Source of the DNA: Anthocerotibacter panamensis C109
GTDB taxonomy: Bacteria > Cyanobacteriota > Cyanobacteriia > Gloeobacterales > Anthocerotibacteraceae
Length of the DNA stretch: 64,000 nt
Assembly (NCBI RefSeq): GCF_018389385.1
Contig: NZ_CP062698.1
Location: 248,001-312,000 of the forward strand
Direction: 5' to 3'
The position numbers and the translations under genes are program-made. Positions 62,149 to 64,000 of this stretch are shown here, piece after piece (position 1 is the first letter of the stretch; the number at the start of each line of letters is the position of its first letter). The notes beneath the pieces were generated by a model that was given only the letters and a program-made list of their open reading frames with translations, was not told the origin of the DNA and made no database searches.

Positions 62149-64000
62149 TCACAAACTCGCAATAACTTCCCGTGTTTTCCCGGCTAGCGTCCGATCATCC
62201 GCTCTGGGCAGATAAAAATACTTCCCGCCTCCGCGATGTGCCAACTCCTTTGCAAACCCCGTACTCACAAACCGCGATTCCGTATCGATAAGGAGCAGTT
62301 TGAGTCCAAGGTCCGGGAAACGGCTGACCAACGCCAACAATTCCGCTTTCACATCCGGTTTCTCGTCACGCACCTCACCCAACGAACGCCCCAACGGAAT
62401 ATTCCCCCGCCCATCTGTAATAGCGACGACGACGACCTGACTCACCTCCCCACCCTTGCGCGCCTGCACCCCTAACTGCGCCGCCAACGACAACGCATGA
62501 GCCAACGGCGAACCCCCACCACAGGGCAAAGACTCCATCCTCCGCTTCGCTAGGGCAATGGAACGCGTCGGCGGCAAGAGCACCTGCGCGCGCTCCCCCT
62601 GAAAAGGAATCAGCGCAATCTGGTCTCGATTCTGATACGCCTCCGTCAATAGCCGCAAAACCGCCCCTTTCGCCGAACGCATCCGGTTGAGCGCCATCGA
62701 CCCCGAAGCATCCACCACAAAAATCACCAAGGAACCACTCTTACGGACCAGTTGCTTGGCGCGGAGGTCTTGATTTTTGATAATCACCGTCCGCCCCGGC
62801 TCCCGCAACCGCCGACTCTTCTGGTAAGGTGCCGCCGCCCGCAGCGTGGCATCCACCGCCACCCGGCGCACCGGACCCCGAGGCAAAATGGGCCGAATAT
62901 AGCGCCCCCGGTCCTCAGAATAGATCTTCGTGCGTTTACCACTGCGCCCACGCGTGCGCGTTGCCTGCGTGAATTGCACTAGCGCAGGGTCAATCACCAC
63001 CCCTTCTGCATCAAAGATAAATTCCTCGGGGACTTCAGCAGGCACATCCGCCTCAGCTTCCGGCGGGGTCTCGTCCTTGTCCGCTTCGCCGCTGTTGGAT
63101 TGTTGCTGGTCCGAGGGGGCAGGCGGCGGCGGCGGCGGGCTCGCTTCTTCGGGAGGGGGAGGAGGCAGGCTCCCAGCGCGGGGGACAAGCACTAATTCCA
63201 CAGCAGCCCGGAGGTCTTCATTGGTGACCTGCGTGCGCCCATTGAGCGCAGCGTGGACGCGGGCGACCCGCGCGGCAAAAATGTCCCCCCGGTGCCCCTC
63301 TACGCCTGCGCGTAGCGCCTCGGTGACAAGATAGACCATCTGCTCCTCCGTCAGGATGACCTCAGGCAGACGTTCACGGGCAAGGAGAATCTGGAGTTGG
63401 AGGTCCGTCAGTTCGGTCTCGTATTGCTGTAAAAAAGCTTCGCTATCTGTCCTGAAGGCGCTGACCTGACGGACGGCTTCCACCCTTTGGGCTAGCTCCA
63501 AAGGCACATCTACCGGCAAAATCAGGGCAACCCGGTCCAGCAAATGTTCGCGGACCTCCCCTTCGTCGGGGTTATAGGTCGCCATGAGGGTCGTCACGCA
63601 GGGATGGCTCACGCTCAGTCCCTCTCGTTCTACTCGGTTCACCCCCGCACTCAGCACCGACAGGAGCGTTCCGACGAGGGCGGGCTCGAAGAGGTTGAGG
63701 TCATCAATGAACAAGACGCCCCGATTACATTGCGCCAGCAATCCGGGCTGAAAGACTGCCCGCCCCTGAGCCAACGATTGCTCCACATCCACCGACCCAA
63801 AGAGCCGGTCCTCCGTCACCCCAAGCGGGATACTGACAAACGGTACCGGGCGCATCCGCCCCACTTCATCAGGCGCGGGCGGCTCATTGCAAAAACTGTG
63901 GGCACTGACCTCGATATCCGGCAGGAGCGAACGCAAACTCTGCGCCAGCACTGATTTACCTTTGCCGCGCCCACCCCAGAGGATTAGCCCACCCAAACCG
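62149..64000 (-). CDS. chlD: Magnesium chelatase subunit ChlD (5' end outside window)
   Basis: About 615 visible residues; N-terminus lies beyond position 64000. AAA+ domain with a modified Walker A GGRGKGKS, Walker B GVLFIDDLNLF, a Pro/Glu-rich acidic linker (about 275-330), and a von Willebrand A domain with MIDAS DASGSM, the ATPase-platform subunit that with ChlI and ChlH inserts magnesium into protoporphyrin IX, the committed step of chlorophyll synthesis. The full protein is typically about 670 residues, so about 50 are missing here. Confidence 0.93.
   Translation of the reverse strand, partial: GLGGLILWGGRGKGKSVLAQSLRSLLPDIEVSAHSFCNEPPAPDEVGRMRPVPFVSIPLGVTEDRLFGSVDVEQSLAQGRAVFQPGLLAQCNRGVLFIDDLNLFEPALVGTLLSVLSAGVNRVEREGLSVSHPCVTTLMATYNPDEGEVREHLLDRVALILPVDVPLELAQRVEAVRQVSAFRTDSEAFLQQYETELTDLQLQILLARERLPEVILTEEQMVYLVTEALRAGVEGHRGDIFAARVARVHAALNGRTQVTNEDLRAAVELVLVPRAGSLPPPPPEEASPPPPPPAPSDQQQSNSGEADKDETPPEAEADVPAEVPEEFIFDAEGVVIDPALVQFTQATRTRGRSGKRTKIYSEDRGRYIRPILPRGPVRRVAVDATLRAAAPYQKSRRLREPGRTVIIKNQDLRAKQLVRKSGSLVIFVVDASGSMALNRMRSAKGAVLRLLTEAYQNRDQIALIPFQGERAQVLLPPTRSIALAKRRMESLPCGGGSPLAHALSLAAQLGVQARKGGEVSQVVVVAITDGRGNIPLGRSLGEVRDEKPDVKAELLALVSRFPDLGLKLLLIDTESRFVSTGFAKELAHRGGGKYFYLPRADDRTLAGKTREVIASL

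Overview
The window looks like a piece of a cyanobacterial chromosome. It encodes a 51-residue high-light-inducible chlorophyll-binding protein, a ChlD-type magnesium chelatase subunit, a plastid-terminal-oxidase-like alternative oxidase, HEAT-repeat and pentapeptide-repeat proteins, and many short translationally coupled gene pairs. An ETF/ETF-ubiquinone-oxidoreductase operon, uncommon in cyanobacteria, a glgX-treZ-treY operon and a low density of photosystem genes make an early-branching (Gloeobacter/Anthocerotibacter-like) or otherwise unusual cyanobacterium plausible. That placement is inference: no rRNA or other marker in the window settles it.

Layout. 0-7 kb: glgX-treZ-treY, trehalose made from glycogen. 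7-10.9 kb: Hlip with promoter and terminator, two tandem cytochrome b561 paralogues, an alpha/beta hydrolase and an exported protein. 10.9-14.5 kb (minus): nadB, a HEAT protein, and RibD-type deaminase and reductase domains as two separate overlapping genes. 14.6-19.1 kb: tRNA-Asp, an ABC-2-like membrane protein, then trxA-hom, a zinc-ribbon protein and VanZ on the minus strand. 19.2-27.5 kb: leuS, a CPXCG protein, etfB-etfA-ETF:QO, pyrF and an M14 carboxypeptidase-like enzyme. 27.6-32.4 kb: alkyladenine glycosylase, a TetR-SDR pair sharing an operator-like 13-mer, a 4-OT tautomerase, trpE, the terminal oxidase and tRNA-Val(UAC). 32.6-41 kb: fused 5-oxoprolinase, PrxQ/Bcp-VanY pair, thrC, a small membrane protein behind two palindromes, a truncated TMEM175-like gene next to a probable transposase remnant, and a DJ-1/PfpI protein.

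41-51.5 kb is the accessory part. It holds a P-loop GTPase coupled to a protein with a [13 protein letters not shown]-terminal region, HEAT-like segment and pentapeptide repeats; panE; an exported TPR protein; a TnpB element with paired terminal hairpins and an RHH-like gene; a bilobed pepsin-like protease with an intrinsic terminator just before its start codon; and a two-gene plus-strand unit whose first product looks like a secreted-injection or polymorphic-toxin cargo with a C-terminal transmembrane module. That unit is followed by a potentially bistable RNA structure. 51.5-64 kb returns to housekeeping genes: larB-like, U32 peptidase, Uma2, sulfurtransferase, a lone acyltransferase, fasciclin, RlmD-like methyltransferase, tRNA-Val(CAC), an epimerase and chlD, which runs off the window.

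How parts work together. Three independent quinone-linked redox functions (cytochrome b561 pair, ETF:QO, plastoquinol oxidase) lie within 25 kb, suggesting flexible electron entry to and exit from the quinone pool. The strongest candidates for undescribed biology are the GTPase/pentapeptide pair, the 49.4-51.4 kb cargo-like unit with its structured 3' RNA, and the terminator-bearing leader of the pepsin-like protease.
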